Origin: Streptomyces sp. DG2A-72
GTDB lineage: Bacteria; Actinomycetota; Actinomycetes; Streptomycetales; Streptomycetaceae
DNA length: 64,000 nucleotides
Assembly (NCBI RefSeq): GCF_030499575.1
Contig: NZ_JASTLC010000001.1
Coordinates: 10,192,001-10,256,000 of the forward strand
Reading direction: 5' to 3'
Shown piece after piece: positions 1 to 9,312 of this stretch; the stretch's first letter is position 1, and every line of letters begins with the position of its first letter. The notes beneath the pieces were generated by a model, which did not search any database, was not told the DNA's origin, and worked only from the letters and a program-made list of their open reading frames with translations. The translations under genes and the position numbers were made by a program.

Positions 1-227
1 GACGCCTCTTCTTCGGGCCTGAACTCGTCTTGGCCCTCCGGGACCTCGCCTGCGGCGAAGCCCGACATCAGGCGGTAGGTGTTCGCTCCCATCAGGTAGG
101 TGGCCTCGGGCTGCTCGCCGAGCCATGCGAGGTACTCCGGGCCCTCGAGGCCCCAGAACCCGGGCCATCCCTGTCCCGATGCGTGGCCATCGAGGGAGGT
201 GATGAAGTCGACGAGAAGCTCCGACAT
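1..227 (-). CDS. RibD C-terminal-domain (dihydrofolate reductase-like) protein, partial
   Basis: The window edge cuts the gene after 75 codons. The visible N-terminus has the short strand ending in ITSLDG and, around residues 45-60, YLMGANTYRLM. Both are hallmarks of the RibD C-terminal / dihydrofolate reductase-like fold that binds NADPH. Stand-alone Streptomyces members of this fold have no assigned substrate. The ATG at 225-227 was chosen because it starts exactly at the conserved strand. A second, decayed family member lies at 25,145-25,960. Confidence 0.8.
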   Translation of the reverse strand, partial: MSELLVDFITSLDGHASGQGWPGFWGLEGPEYLAWLGEQPEATYLMGANTYRLMSGFAAGEVPEGQDEFRPEEEA

Positions 228-453
228 GGCGGTGTCCTTTGCTAGGTGTCATGAGCTTGGACCGGCCGGGAGCCACTAACTCATCGGCCGCGCTGTGGAG
301 TAACGAGAAAACTCATGACGCTGCAGCCGATCAGGTCGGCGGAGCGGCACTGCTTCGGAGGGCCCGGAGGGCCGGTTCAAAGATGGGTTCTGAGGCGGGA
401 CACACCCGGTACATTCGGCCGGACACACCAGGAGGAATACAACGGGGGGTTCC

Positions 454-1119
454 ATGATTCGGTCGCTCCTACGACGTCGCCGGGCGGCCTCGGGCCTCCC
501 GGTCCCGGACGTGTGCACGCCCGGCCGGCACGCCCTGGCCACCCGGCACCTGCTGTTCTACACCCCGGTGACCCAGCTCGACGCGTTGGCGGCCATCGCC
601 GCGGGCGCGGACCCCGAGGCCCAGCGCTGGCAGGGGAACCAGGCCGGCCAGGTCGTACCGGACGCCGACACCAGACGGGCCCTGCTGCGCCTGGGCCACT
701 CCGGCGCCTCCCTCCGTTGGTTCATCAGGTCCAACCCCGAGCTGGCCGAGCCCTTCGAACCCAGCGCCGAGTTGCCCGAGTTCATGGTCTGTGTACGCCG
801 CGACACCGGGCGCTACGCCGGGTACCTCGAACTCGACCACGACAGGGGTGAGATCGGCGGCATTCTCGCCCCCGACCATCGAGGCCAGGGCCTCGGCGCT
901 GAACTGTTCCTGGCGGGTGCGGAGTTCGCCCATGGCCACGCCGGTCTGCCGACGGTACGGGCGGGCACGGCGACGGCGAACCTTGTGTGCCGCCGCGCCC
1001 TGGAACGCGCCGGCTTCGTCCCGGCCCCCGGCCCGGCCCGCCACACCCTGCCGGACGGCCGTGAGCTGGACAGCGTCTGGTACCGGCACGAGGGCGCCGC
1101 GTCGGCGTGTGCGATGTGA
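454..1119 (+). CDS. GNAT-family N-acetyltransferase (RimJ/RimL-like)
   Basis: This is a 221-residue cytoplasmic acyl-CoA N-acyltransferase; its acceptor cannot be told from sequence. Motif A is clear at about residues 140-152 (PDHRGQGLGAEL), giving the R/Q-x-x-G-x-G pyrophosphate loop that binds acetyl-CoA. The later segment CRRALERAGF (about residues 178-187) is the usual RimJ/RimL motif B helix. The N-terminal 110 residues are less typical and contain WFIRSNPELAEPFEP. A purine-rich AGGAGG lies about 20 bases upstream and a G-run lies just before the ATG. The gene appears monocistronic. Confidence 0.85.
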   Translation: MIRSLLRRRRAASGLPVPDVCTPGRHALATRHLLFYTPVTQLDALAAIAAGADPEAQRWQGNQAGQVVPDADTRRALLRLGHSGASLRWFIRSNPELAEPFEPSAELPEFMVCVRRDTGRYAGYLELDHDRGEIGGILAPDHRGQGLGAELFLAGAEFAHGHAGLPTVRAGTATANLVCRRALERAGFVPAPGPARHTLPDGRELDSVWYRHEGAASACAM

Positions 1120-1475
1120 GGCAGGAGCGGAGGGGCGGAGGGGCGGAGGAGCGAGTCCACCGCCTCGGAACTCCGCCGTGTCCAGCTCGAACCCGAGAGG
1201 AGCGGGCAGGGACACGGTCAGCCCGAGCTTGTGCCGGGCACTCTTGGCGTAGGCGTCGTCGTACGCGATTCGGGGAACCTTGTCCGCCTGCGGGGCGTGG
1301 GTGCTGGTCCGCGGGGATTCCGGCGCTGCGTTGCCGCCTCGCCAGGGATCCTACCTGCCGTACCGGGCCGGCCGAATGCCCTACGGGTGCCCGGAGTTAT
1401 CCACAGGCCGTCACACGTTGTGCCGTCTCGTCGTACGGTGCTGCCCCTAGTTGATCACGAGCACGGGGGTGCGCG
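1120..1475. other. intergenic region, no gene seen
   Basis: This 356-base gap separates the acetyltransferase from the small ORF at 1,476. Its start has a GGGGCGGAGGGGCGGAGG purine repeat. Open frames here are rich in Arg and Pro and look like chance frames of GC-rich DNA. No convincing hairpin or promoter was found. Confidence 0.5.
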
Positions 1476-1706
1476 ATGTCGTACAGGGTGGATCTGGTGT
1501 TCCGGGTCGACGAGGCGCTTGCCGACCTCCCGGAGGACGGCCGTCAGGAGGTCATGGAGACGATCGCCAAGGTGCTGGTTCGCCGGGACGCCTGGCCGTC
1601 GTTCGGCGGCTGGGAAGGGGTGCTCTGGTTCGGGTCTCGGTGCTGGGTGGCGTTCACCGCGTACCCGGATGGGATCGATGTGTACGACGTCGGCGGGGCA
1701 GGCTGA
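1476..1706 (+). CDS. small hypothetical protein (76 aa)
   Basis: The product has 76 residues, starting MSYRVDLVFRVDEALADLP. The layout is a strand, a helix and a Trp/aromatic-rich C-terminal sheet (WPSFGGWEGVLWFGSRCWVAF). It vaguely recalls RelE/HigB-like small toxins in size and in its opening strand-helix order. No catalytic residues could be assigned and no antitoxin gene sits beside it, so that is only a guess. Codon use is typical of real Streptomyces genes. A purine-rich GCACGGGGGTGCGCG precedes the ATG. Function unknown. Confidence 0.55.
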   Translation: MSYRVDLVFRVDEALADLPEDGRQEVMETIAKVLVRRDAWPSFGGWEGVLWFGSRCWVAFTAYPDGIDVYDVGGAG

Positions 1707-1895
1707 GTGAGACCGAGCCGCCTGCCTCATTTGCCCGCGTTCACCGCGCCCACGGCGTAACCACCACCCAGCCCATGGCGGACCTCGGGCTGGCCCGCAA
1801 CGAGCTGTAACTACTGGTCTGCGGTCGTGCTACTGGAGGGCGGCGACGTCGGAAATCCAAGGCGTACCAGCGGGCCGCGCTGGCAGGATCACCGC

Positions 1896-2849
1896 ATGCT
1901 CATCACACCGCGCCCCGGCGCAGACCGGAAGAACATCCGGCAGGCCCTCAGCGGCGTCCACACCACGGCGATGAACCTGCAGCGGCCGTACGGCAGCGCC
2001 TTCGAGGGGCTGCTGGCGTACCTGGAGTGGGCCACGGAGTCCGCGCGGATGCTGCGCTCCCAGATCAGCGACCGGGACCTCGACCAGCTCGTGTTCACCG
2101 ACCGCTACCGGGCGCTGCTGGGCAGCTGCGGCACGCTCGCCGGGACCGCCCAGCAGCGCCTCGTGAACGGCCTGGTCCAACTTGAAGTCGCCGAACGGAT
2201 CGAGGCGTTCGAGGCGGCCGTGGCCGCGCTGGATACGCAGGTCGGCCGGTGGAGCCAGCGGGAGGTGTTCGTCGTGGCGGACTCCAGCTTCTACATCCAG
2301 AACGAGGTGAAACTGGCTGACGTCGACCTGCATGAGGTGCTCGACGTGCCGCGCTGGCTGTTCGTGCGCCTGCTGTTCCCGATCGTGGTGGTCGACGAGC
2401 TGGACGACCTCAAGGACGCCAGCAAGCAGCGGGCCCGCTGGCGTGCCGCCCACACGCTCGGTCTCCTCGACGGGGTCCTCAACGGCGACACCCACGGGGT
2501 CCTGCATGAGGGGGAGCACACCGTTCAGGACGGCGAGACCCGCGGCAGGGTCAACGTGGAGATTGTCCTCGATCCCCCCGGCCACGTGCGTTTGGACCGC
2601 CCGGATGTCGAGATCATCGACCGGACGGTGGCCATCCAGGGCCTGGCCGGCCGCGACGTTCGGTTGCTGACGTGCGATACGAGTCAGCACACCCGGGGCC
2701 GGGCCGCCGGGCTGCAGGTGACCAAGGTGGCGACGAAGGACCCCGGGGACGAGCCGGACTGGTCGGCGGCCCCGGACAGGTCTGGTACTGGTGTGCGCGC
2801 GCAGCGGCGCGCCCGGCAGGCCGAAGCCGAGGCTCCGACGGCCAGTTGA
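1896..2849 (+). CDS. PIN-domain protein (putative ribonuclease)
   Basis: The protein is about 317 residues from the ATG at 1,896; an in-frame GTG/ATG further upstream (1,827) gives an unconvincing Arg-rich extension. A helical N-terminal half (residues 1-120) precedes a PIN-like domain. That domain has the first acidic residue in VFVVADSSFYIQ (Asp129) and further acids in PIVVVDELDDL (about 162-172). PIN domains are metal-dependent RNases of toxins and RNA-processing enzymes. The helical extension and lack of an antitoxin argue against a simple VapC toxin. The C-terminal 30 residues are Arg/Ala-rich and probably disordered. A second, unrelated PIN gene lies at 11,632-12,823. Confidence 0.7.
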   Translation: MLITPRPGADRKNIRQALSGVHTTAMNLQRPYGSAFEGLLAYLEWATESARMLRSQISDRDLDQLVFTDRYRALLGSCGTLAGTAQQRLVNGLVQLEVAERIEAFEAAVAALDTQVGRWSQREVFVVADSSFYIQNEVKLADVDLHEVLDVPRWLFVRLLFPIVVVDELDDLKDASKQRARWRAAHTLGLLDGVLNGDTHGVLHEGEHTVQDGETRGRVNVEIVLDPPGHVRLDRPDVEIIDRTVAIQGLAGRDVRLLTCDTSQHTRGRAAGLQVTKVATKDPGDEPDWSAAPDRSGTGVRAQRRARQAEAEAPTAS

Positions 2850-3059
2850 GAATCGAGCACCACGGCAGTAACACTGCGCTACACACCACCTGGTGGTAGT
2901 TGCACGAGAACAAGGCCGAGACGGCGGAACCGGCGTCTCACTCGACTTTGTCTCGCCGCAAGTCAGGATGTCGTCCGGCGGCAAGATCGAATGAGACGGG
3001 ACAGCCGGCCCTGCCTCGTTTGGACCCGGGACAAGGCTTCGCGGGCCGAGGCTACTGAA

Positions 3060-4216
3060 CTTGATTGGGTGATGTCGGGGCTGTTCGCCTGACTGTGACC
3101 GGTCCGATCCGGTAGCCCTGGGCTGGTGAGATACGCGCAAGGCGGCGGGTTGACCGACGCTGGAAGGGCCGCACGGGAGCGTGTCCGGCTTCAGGCCGTG
3201 GAACGCTTCGAGCGCGGGGAGAAGAACAGGGACATCGCTGACGTGCTCCGGGTGACGGAGCGGTCCGTGGAGCGGTGGCGTCGCCAGTGGCGTGAGCGGG
3301 GCGAGGCGAGGCCGGTGTCCTGTCGAAGGGATCGCCGGGGCGGCCGAGGCTCGGTGAGGGGCAGATCGCCAGGCTGGAACGGGAGTTGGAGCGTGGCCCG
3401 CTGGCCCATGGCTGGGTGGACCAGCGGTGGACACTGGCGCGGATCAGGACGCTGATCGGCCGGTTGTTCCGCGTGAGGTACACGGTGGAGGGCACCTGGC
3501 GGCTGCTGAAGCGGCACGGCTGGTCCTGGCAGCAGCCGGCCCGGCGGGCGATCGAGCGGGACGACGAGGCGGTCGAGGTCTGGAAGAAGGAGACGTGGCC
3601 GCGGGTAAGAGGGCCGCGGCGGCGTTGGACGGCTGGATCGTCTTCGAGGATGAGGCTGGGCAGTCGATGACGCCGCCGCGCGCACGAAGCTGGGGACGCA
3701 GGGGTTCTACGCCGGTGGTCCGGGTTCGCGGCCGGGGCTCGGGCCGGGTGTCGATGGCGGGGCTGACGTGCTACAAGCCGGGCGAGCGGTCCCGGATGTT
3801 CTACTCGGTCCGCGAGTACCGGGGCCGTAAGGGTGAGCCGAAGGGCATCGGTTGGCGGGACCTGCGCGACCTGCTGGTCAGGGCACACAACCAGCTCGGC
3901 GGCCCGATCGTGCTGGTCTGGGACAACCTGCGGATGCACCTGGTCGAACCGCTTCGTGAGTTCATCGCCGCCCACGACGACTGGCTCACGGTCTTCCAGC
4001 TGCCCAACTACGCACCCGACCTGAACCCGCAGGAGGGAATCTGGTCACTGGTCAAGCGCGACGTCGGCAACCTCGCCGCAGCCGACCTCAGCCAGATCAC
4101 CCGCACCATCAAGTGCAGGCTCAAGCAGATCCAGTACCGCCCGAACTTGGTCGACGGCTGCCTGGCGGGCACCGGGCTGGTCATGGACGGCTGGCATCCG
4201 ACGTCACCCAATCGAG
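3060..4216 (+). mobile_element. IS630-family element with imperfect inverted repeats
   Basis: The ends are a 19-base inverted repeat matching at 17 of 19 positions: CTTGATTGGGTGATGTCGG (3,060-3,078) and the complement of 4,198-4,216. The similarity continues about eight bases further out on both sides. The only gene inside is a frameshifted IS630 transposase. A TA target duplication typical of the family could not be placed with confidence. Confidence 0.7.
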
Positions 4217-4311
4217 CTCAACAGCAACCCCCCGGCCGCCGGACCGCCATGCACCCCTCTTGCCCGCAACTCCTCCGCGACCGACAGTGGAATGGGGGTG
4301 ACTGTTCATGA
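3126..4311 (+). pseudogene. IS630-family transposase, two frameshifts
   Basis: The coding sequence uses three frames in turn. The first part (3,126 to about 3,315) has a helix-turn-helix, RDIADVLRVTERSVERW. The second (about 3,315-3,600) has LAHGWVDQRWTLARIRTLIG. The third (about 3,600-4,311) carries the catalytic DDE triad: FEDEAGQS, LVWDNLRMHL and PDLNPQEGIWSL. One base seems lost near 3,597, and a second indel lies near 3,310-3,325. The last frame runs through the right inverted repeat with no stop and overlaps the next gene's ATG by four bases. The copy is probably inactive unless the shifts are sequencing errors. Confidence 0.8.
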
Positions 4312-5348
4312 ACTGGTTCAACCGGCTGTTGGTCGGCGACGACTTCGCGGATTCGCGCCTGGGGGTCGACAGCCTCGATCGCTACCTCGCTGACGTCCCC
4401 GACCTGACCGCGTTGGGCCTGGGACCAATCACCGACGACCGCTGCGCGGTATTCCCATACGAATGGCGCGACCTGCGGTTCGGCTTTGGATTCACGTTCC
4501 GGGTGTACGCAACCCCGGATCTGCCGGAGCACTCCCCTCCATACGGTCCATACGGTGTGGGGCGCGTCTACCGGATGCTGTGCACCCCCGACACGCAGCG
4601 CCGCTGGACCGACGCGGCGCTCGCCTACGCCGACGAGATCAGCGAGGCGTCCAAGGAGTTCTATGCGGCGGCCGGGCCCGTCCCGTACGTCGAACCCTGG
4701 TCCCTCCTCCGCTTCCTGCGCACCGGGCACGGCCGTCCGGCTCCACCTGCTGAGCCGCGCTGGACCGTGCCCCGCATGAAGTACCCCGACTACCGGCGAC
4801 TCGAATCCCGTTACGAAGACCGGGTCTCAGCGGCGGAGAAGGCGTACGCGCCTGTCCGGACCGAGATCGAGAACCTGGTCGAGGAGGCCGAGCAAGCCGC
4901 ATGGGAACGCGCCCGCGCCGACGAGCAGCGGAGAATGGACGCGTTCGCCGCCGAGGCCGTGTGGCTGTTCGTCATGAAAGGCACGCCGGAGTCCCGAACA
5001 TGTCTCGTCTTTCGTCACGACGTCCCTCCTCGGATGCCGGTCACCGACCCCGAACGCCGGGTCACCCCGATGCGCCCCAGCGAACTCGATGTCGCGCTAC
5101 GCCAGATCCTGACCCGGGAGAAGGCAAGAGTGGCCTGGGACCCCAACGCCGAGGACCACGTCAGGAACACCATGTACCTGACCATCGCGGCGCACTGGGG
5201 CACACTGTTCCCGGACTCACCCGTTTTCCCGAAGCCACCCGTTGTCCCGAAGCCACCCACCGCCCGAGGTCCGGGGCACGGACCCCGCTACTCCGCCACC
5301 TCCCACCACTCCAGCTACGGCATCGACGCCATCGGGGGAATCTTCTGA
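4308..5348 (+). CDS. hypothetical protein (346 aa)
   Basis: I do not recognise this family. The product is acidic and soluble, starting MNWFNRLLVGDDFADSRLG. A central segment at about residues 185-215 (SAAEKAYAPVRTEIENLVEE, then AAWERARADEQRRMDAF) is predicted to be a long charged helix or coiled coil. The C-terminus has two Pro repeats (FPKPPVVPKPP) followed by a His/Ser/Gly-rich tail. GGGGGTG, 8 bases upstream of the ATG, is a plausible ribosome binding site. It follows the IS630 directly, so its original promoter may have been displaced. Confidence 0.6.
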   Translation: MNWFNRLLVGDDFADSRLGVDSLDRYLADVPDLTALGLGPITDDRCAVFPYEWRDLRFGFGFTFRVYATPDLPEHSPPYGPYGVGRVYRMLCTPDTQRRWTDAALAYADEISEASKEFYAAAGPVPYVEPWSLLRFLRTGHGRPAPPAEPRWTVPRMKYPDYRRLESRYEDRVSAAEKAYAPVRTEIENLVEEAEQAAWERARADEQRRMDAFAAEAVWLFVMKGTPESRTCLVFRHDVPPRMPVTDPERRVTPMRPSELDVALRQILTREKARVAWDPNAEDHVRNTMYLTIAAHWGTLFPDSPVFPKPPVVPKPPTARGPGHGPRYSATSHHSSYGIDAIGGIF

Positions 5349-5429
5349 CCAGCACACGAGCGGATCCGCCGCGCGTCGATCTCGCAGCCGTGCCGAACCC
5401 ACCACGTCCGCGACGGACGATAAAATGAG

Positions 5430-7038
5430 CTTGTTCTTTATCTACCAGGATCTGCCAGGTCGGCCGATGGCCTTGAGGGTCTCGGGGCGTTTGACGGTCT
5501 TGCCGACGTCGTAGCGGGGCGCGGGATGGCGGTTCTTGGTCCCGGGCGGTCATCCGGGACCAGCGCCGCGAGGTTGGGGAACACGGGCCGGACAGAGCAG
5601 GTGGGCTCGGATGTTCCTGAACCCTCGGCGGACCCGGGCCGGGGTGAGGCGTTCGGGCTTGGCCGGCTTCTCCCAGGGCCGACGGAGGTCGGCGGCCAGC
5701 GGCCGGGCGAGGCGGAGCTGGGTGTGGGCGACGACCACGAGCCAAGTCCACCGGTCCGCGGCCTCGGGAGTACGGACCTTCGGGGTGGTCCAGCCGAGAA
5801 TCTGCTTTCCGAACCTGAAGGTGTGCTCAAGATCGAATCTCCTGAGGAACACCTACCACCACAGATCCACGTCTGCCGGGGCGGCTCCGGTCTTGGAGGA
5901 CCACAGCCAAACCGGCGGTGCTTCCCGTTCCTTGGAGAGGTGCTCAACCTTCAACCGGACCAAGGTGCCCTCGACGACGGGGAGTTCACCGTCGTGCTCC
6001 AGCCAGGCCGAGCGGTGGGTCAACCTCGGGTGGACCCGGTCCCACGCTTGGGCTTCGGCCTTGCCGTAGTTGGCGGTGTCGGTGACGGTGGTGATCGCCG
6101 CCTCGGGCCAGGTCTCGGGTCTGGCAAAGGCAAAGCGGAACTCCTTGCCGTGCTTCGGCGGTCGCCCACCCTGGGGATAGGCCAGGGCGTACTCCTTGAG
6201 CGAGGGCTTCGGCAGCCGCATCACCCGGTCACTGCGGATCCGCCCGACCAAGTCGACAGGAAGATCCCGCAGGACCCAGGCCAGGCGGGTGACGTCGTAA
6301 CCCGCGTCCATGACGATCGTGATGTCCGGGTCGCCGGGCGCCCACTGGCCAGCTGAGATGAGCCGCTCGGCCACTGCGCGGAGTTGGGTGGCGGTGACGG
6401 CGGTCGCATCGTCTTCGGGACCGAGCCGGACCACGTCCAGGATCGACGTCCACGAGGTGGCTCCCGGTTCGAGGACGGCGACGAAGGAATACGGCCAACC
6501 CGGGATGAACTGGGAGGCGGACTTCGCTCGGCCGTAGACGTGGCAGAACAGCCGGTCCGCCGAGCACGGCGCGTCCGAGCGCAGCCACGGCGACACGTCG
6601 ACCGCCAGCACCAGGCGCCCGCCCTCGAACCGGGGCAACGACAGCCCAGCGAGCAAGGTCCGCAGCCTCTCGACGTCGATCCGGCCCCGGTTGAGAGCTC
6701 CGTACAACGCGCCGTGCCCACGCCGGTGCTAGGGCACCATCGTCAGGTCCACCGGCGAGGTGACCGGCCCGTCGACGCACAACAGCGCGTCGACCACTTC
6801 GAACATTTCGTCACGCCGGGCGGTCAGACACCCGTAGAACTCAGCGCGGAAGCGTGACGCTTCCGCGAACGCTTCCCGCCGGACATCCGGGCACACCACA
6901 CTCATGACAACAGCCTTCGACTGGTTCTCCTCGTGACGGAGCACAGGATCAGACGAAGGCCGCCCTCATGTCCGGCGAATGCCCAGGTGAGTGACCTCGT
7001 TCGGGACACCGTTCGAGGCCAGAAGAAGAACAACAAGT
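5430..7038 (-). mobile_element. IS701-like element, decayed
   Basis: The left end is CTTGTTCTTTATCT (5,430-5,443), overlapping the transposase stop. The right end is a degenerate copy at about 7,018-7,038 (CAGAAGAAGAACAACAAG). The element's single gene fills the space between. A second, better-matching right end lies at 9,171-9,184, so the true outer boundary is uncertain. Confidence 0.55.
5442..6905 (-). pseudogene. IS701-like DDE transposase with three in-frame stops
   Basis: One frame reads from ATG 6,903-6,905 (MSVVCPDVRREAFAEASRF) to TAG 5,442-5,444, about 487 codons and full length for this Streptomyces family. Recognisable blocks are HGALYGALNRGRIDVERL, GRLVLAVDVSPWLR (first Asp), DITIVMDAGYDV (second Asp) and LRRFDLEHTFRFGKQ (Glu). 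The frame is cut by TAG at 6,729-6,731, TAG at 5,853-5,855 and TGA at 5,547-5,549, with no frameshift. The last two fit single C-to-T changes of CAG and CGA. The gene is dead unless suppressed. Confidence 0.8.
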
Positions 7039-7442
7039 CAGCGGCACCGGAAGGTGTGGACCAGCCACCTCGCCACGCCGTCTGTGTCCGTTGTAGTCAG
7101 GTTCCGAGGCGTATAAAGCCGACCCGTCGCAAGAAGATCGTAAGGGTGCTCCACGCCGTCTTTCTGAAAATAACTATTGGCGCAGTACCCCTCACCGATG
7201 AAGTAACCCTCGGCTTGGGCCCACCCAAGATGCCTGTCCGTTCGCCTGTTTACAGGCAGGATCGCGTCGTAGACGGGGCCACCATCACTCGTTTCGTATA
7301 CCACGCCGATGCCGACTTCGCTGGCATACGAGTTGTGGATGTAGCTCCAGGGCGGTGGGGCAGCGGATGCGGGAGTGGCGGTGAAGGGGAGCGCGGCGAT
7401 TACCGCCAAGGCAAGCGCCGTCAGAATTCTCAGAGGCCTCAT
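7038..7442 (-). CDS. small secreted protein (134 aa)
   Basis: A classical Sec signal peptide is present: MRPLRILTALALAVIAALPF followed by an Ala-x-Ala site near residue 27 (TPASAAPP). The mature part is about 105 residues, rich in Tyr and Gly, with two Cys (GYCANSYF and the penultimate residue) that could form a disulphide. Function unknown. The stop codon abuts the right end of the IS701-like element, so the original 3' end may have been replaced. Confidence 0.65.
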   Translation of the reverse strand: MRPLRILTALALAVIAALPFTATPASAAPPPWSYIHNSYASEVGIGVVYETSDGGPVYDAILPVNRRTDRHLGWAQAEGYFIGEGYCANSYFQKDGVEHPYDLLATGRLYTPRNLTTTDTDGVARWLVHTFRCR

Positions 7443-8000
7443 CGTGTCCTTCCTGGGGCGAGACAGGGGAGCTGTCGGCTGCGTCAGCTGGCACCGGTGC
7501 TGTCAGGGCGACAGCACACAGACTGGCGGCTGCTGGTCCGGTGACGAAAGATGATCCCAGTTTCATCGTCGCTACCTTCGGGTCGCCTCGCGTATCGATG
7601 GCCCCTTGCGTGGTGCGTCGCCCGTGGTGGCGTGCTCCGGGGGCCGCAGAGGATCTTTCCCCCTCTCACTCCTCACCTGGAGTGCTGATGCGGGTTGTCG
7701 CAGACGTACGGATCGGTTGGCCGCGCGCAGGAACGGTCTTGGCGTACCAGACGCGAGCGCTCGACAGCCGGCACGGCGAGAACAGCCAGGGGCAGGATCG
7801 GGAGTCGCATGCCTTCCCCCGTGGTGGCGGGCTTCGGATGGTCGAAACCCTTCGGTGTTCATTCGTGGTTGCTCTGGGCATTGACCGTAGGCGCGATCCC
7901 GGACTTCGTGGCACCACTACGTGCATTGTGGCTCCCCAGTTCGTGCACAAAGCGGCAGTAGAGTGTTCGTGCGAGCGGGGGCAGTTGGGGGTGCGTCGGC
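7443..8000. other. intergenic region with weak small ORF
   Basis: This 558-base gap separates a minus-strand secreted-protein gene from the plus-strand AraC gene. The only ORF of note is a 45-codon minus-strand frame (7,810 down to 7,673) starting MRLPILPLAVLAVPAVERSR. It begins like a signal peptide but has no supporting ribosome binding site. The shared promoter region for the AraC gene probably lies just upstream of 8,001. Confidence 0.35.
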
Positions 8001-8936
8001 ATGACGGACAGCAAGGGTTTCCGATTACGTGGAACGGAGCCGTTCGAGGCAGCGGTCTCGTCCTTGTTCGGTTCGCTGCGAGTGACGGATCCTGGCCCTC
8101 CGGGGTTCCAGGCCGTGGTCGACCACGTAGCCATTGGGGCACTGATGGTGACCCGCATCCAAGCCGCTGCCGCGACGGTGACACGGGACACCCGTTGCAT
8201 CACCTCCACCGACGTGGAATGGATGCACCTCACGCTGCATCGCTGCGGCCAGGTCGCGGTGACCCAGGACGATCGGACCACCGCGCTGAAACCGGGTGTG
8301 CTGTTCGCCTGTGACAACACCCGGCCCTACCGGATCATCGGTGCCGAGGCCAGCGAGATGACCGTGCTCTGTGTTCCCCGTGCGAGTCTGGGCAAGCAGG
8401 CGGACTGCATGAGCCGGCGTACGGCACTCCCCATACCCACGCAGGACGGTATCGGCAGGCTTCTCGGCTGCGCACTGTCCGGGATGGAGAAGGACCTCCC
8501 CCGTCAAGGCGTAGCACGCACCTATCTGGCCGACGCGCTCACCACGCTCGTGCTCGCTGCCTTCGTCGACACCACTCCCGAGCAGGCCTCCGTCGCCAGC
8601 GATCTTGTCGATCGGATCCGCGTCTACGTGCTGGCCCATCTTGGCGACCCTCTGCTCAGTGCGGAACGAATCGCGCGTCGGCACCACATCTCGGTCCGCC
8701 ACCTGCATGCACTGTTCAAAGGATACGACCTGACCTTCGCCGCCTGGGTCCGGCATGAACGCCTGCTACGGATCCGCCGTGACCTGCTTGACCCCGCCTG
8801 CGCAGACCGCTCCACGGCCGCGATCGCGGCACGGTGGGGAGTGCTCGACACCAAACATCTCGGCAGGGCATTGAAACGGGAGTTCGGCGAAACCGTCAGC
8901 GACCTACGCAGTGGCCAACAGGACGGCCATCGGTAG
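8001..8936 (+). CDS. AraC-family transcriptional regulator
   Basis: The 311-residue protein has an AraC-binding-like N-terminal half (about residues 30-190) and an AraC/XylS double helix-turn-helix at about residues 205-305. The first HTH includes LSAERIARRHHISVRHLHAL, and the second has AAIAARWGVLDTKHLGRALK. FALKREFGETVSDL-like endings are typical of the family. It should bind DNA as an activator responding to an unknown ligand. No enzyme gene is adjacent, and it lies between two copies of an IS701-type right end. Confidence 0.9.
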   Translation: MTDSKGFRLRGTEPFEAAVSSLFGSLRVTDPGPPGFQAVVDHVAIGALMVTRIQAAAATVTRDTRCITSTDVEWMHLTLHRCGQVAVTQDDRTTALKPGVLFACDNTRPYRIIGAEASEMTVLCVPRASLGKQADCMSRRTALPIPTQDGIGRLLGCALSGMEKDLPRQGVARTYLADALTTLVLAAFVDTTPEQASVASDLVDRIRVYVLAHLGDPLLSAERIARRHHISVRHLHALFKGYDLTFAAWVRHERLLRIRRDLLDPACADRSTAAIAARWGVLDTKHLGRALKREFGETVSDLRSGQQDGHR

Positions 8937-9109
8937 ATCGTCAAATCCGCTTGCAGAGATCAAGTCCGTCTGCGGTGGTCACCGAGTCGATCAACCTCTG
9001 ACCTTGTTCGTTTCGGTAGGGCATCGAACGATTTCCCGAACGTGCCCGCTCGTACGAGGGTTCCGGGGACGCGAGATCCTGCGTTCCGGCCAAAGAGGCA
9101 CCTGACCAG

Positions 9110-9187
9110 CACGAAGGCCGCCCCCTACATCCGGCGTACCCCCAGGTGAGCGACCCAGTTCGAGGCAGGAAGATAAAGAACAAGATA
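9110..9187. repeat. second copy of the IS701-like right end
   Basis: This stretch resembles 6,953-7,038: both contain CGAAGGCCGCC, then a CCGGCG block, then CCCAGGTGAG, then GTTCGAGGC just before the terminal A/G-rich run. It ends in AGATAAAGAACAAG (9,171-9,184), the exact complement of the left end at 5,430-5,443. No transposase sequence accompanies it. Confidence 0.65.
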
Positions 9188-9312
9188 AGAGGGTGTTTCT
9201 GATCCCTTGATCACTCGTTGGGCAGTTCGCGGATGCTCGCAGTGACGGCGTGGGGCCTGTGTGGCCGTGCTGCGCTTGACTTGCTCCAGCCGGAGCAGAG
9301 AGCCCGGTTCCG

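Noticed and set aside
1476..1706. Toxin-antitoxin toxin gene
   Set aside because: Size and opening fold are suggestive, but there are no catalytic residues or partner gene to support it.
1830..3434. Long minus-strand frame of over 500 codons
   Set aside because: It is antisense to the PIN gene and the IS630, rich in Pro/Arg/His, has no family motifs, and follows from GC-rich third positions.
5442..6905. Stop-codon readthrough as a deliberate recoding system
   Set aside because: Two different stops (TAG, TGA) at three places with decayed ends fit simple pseudogene decay; no recoding signal was seen.
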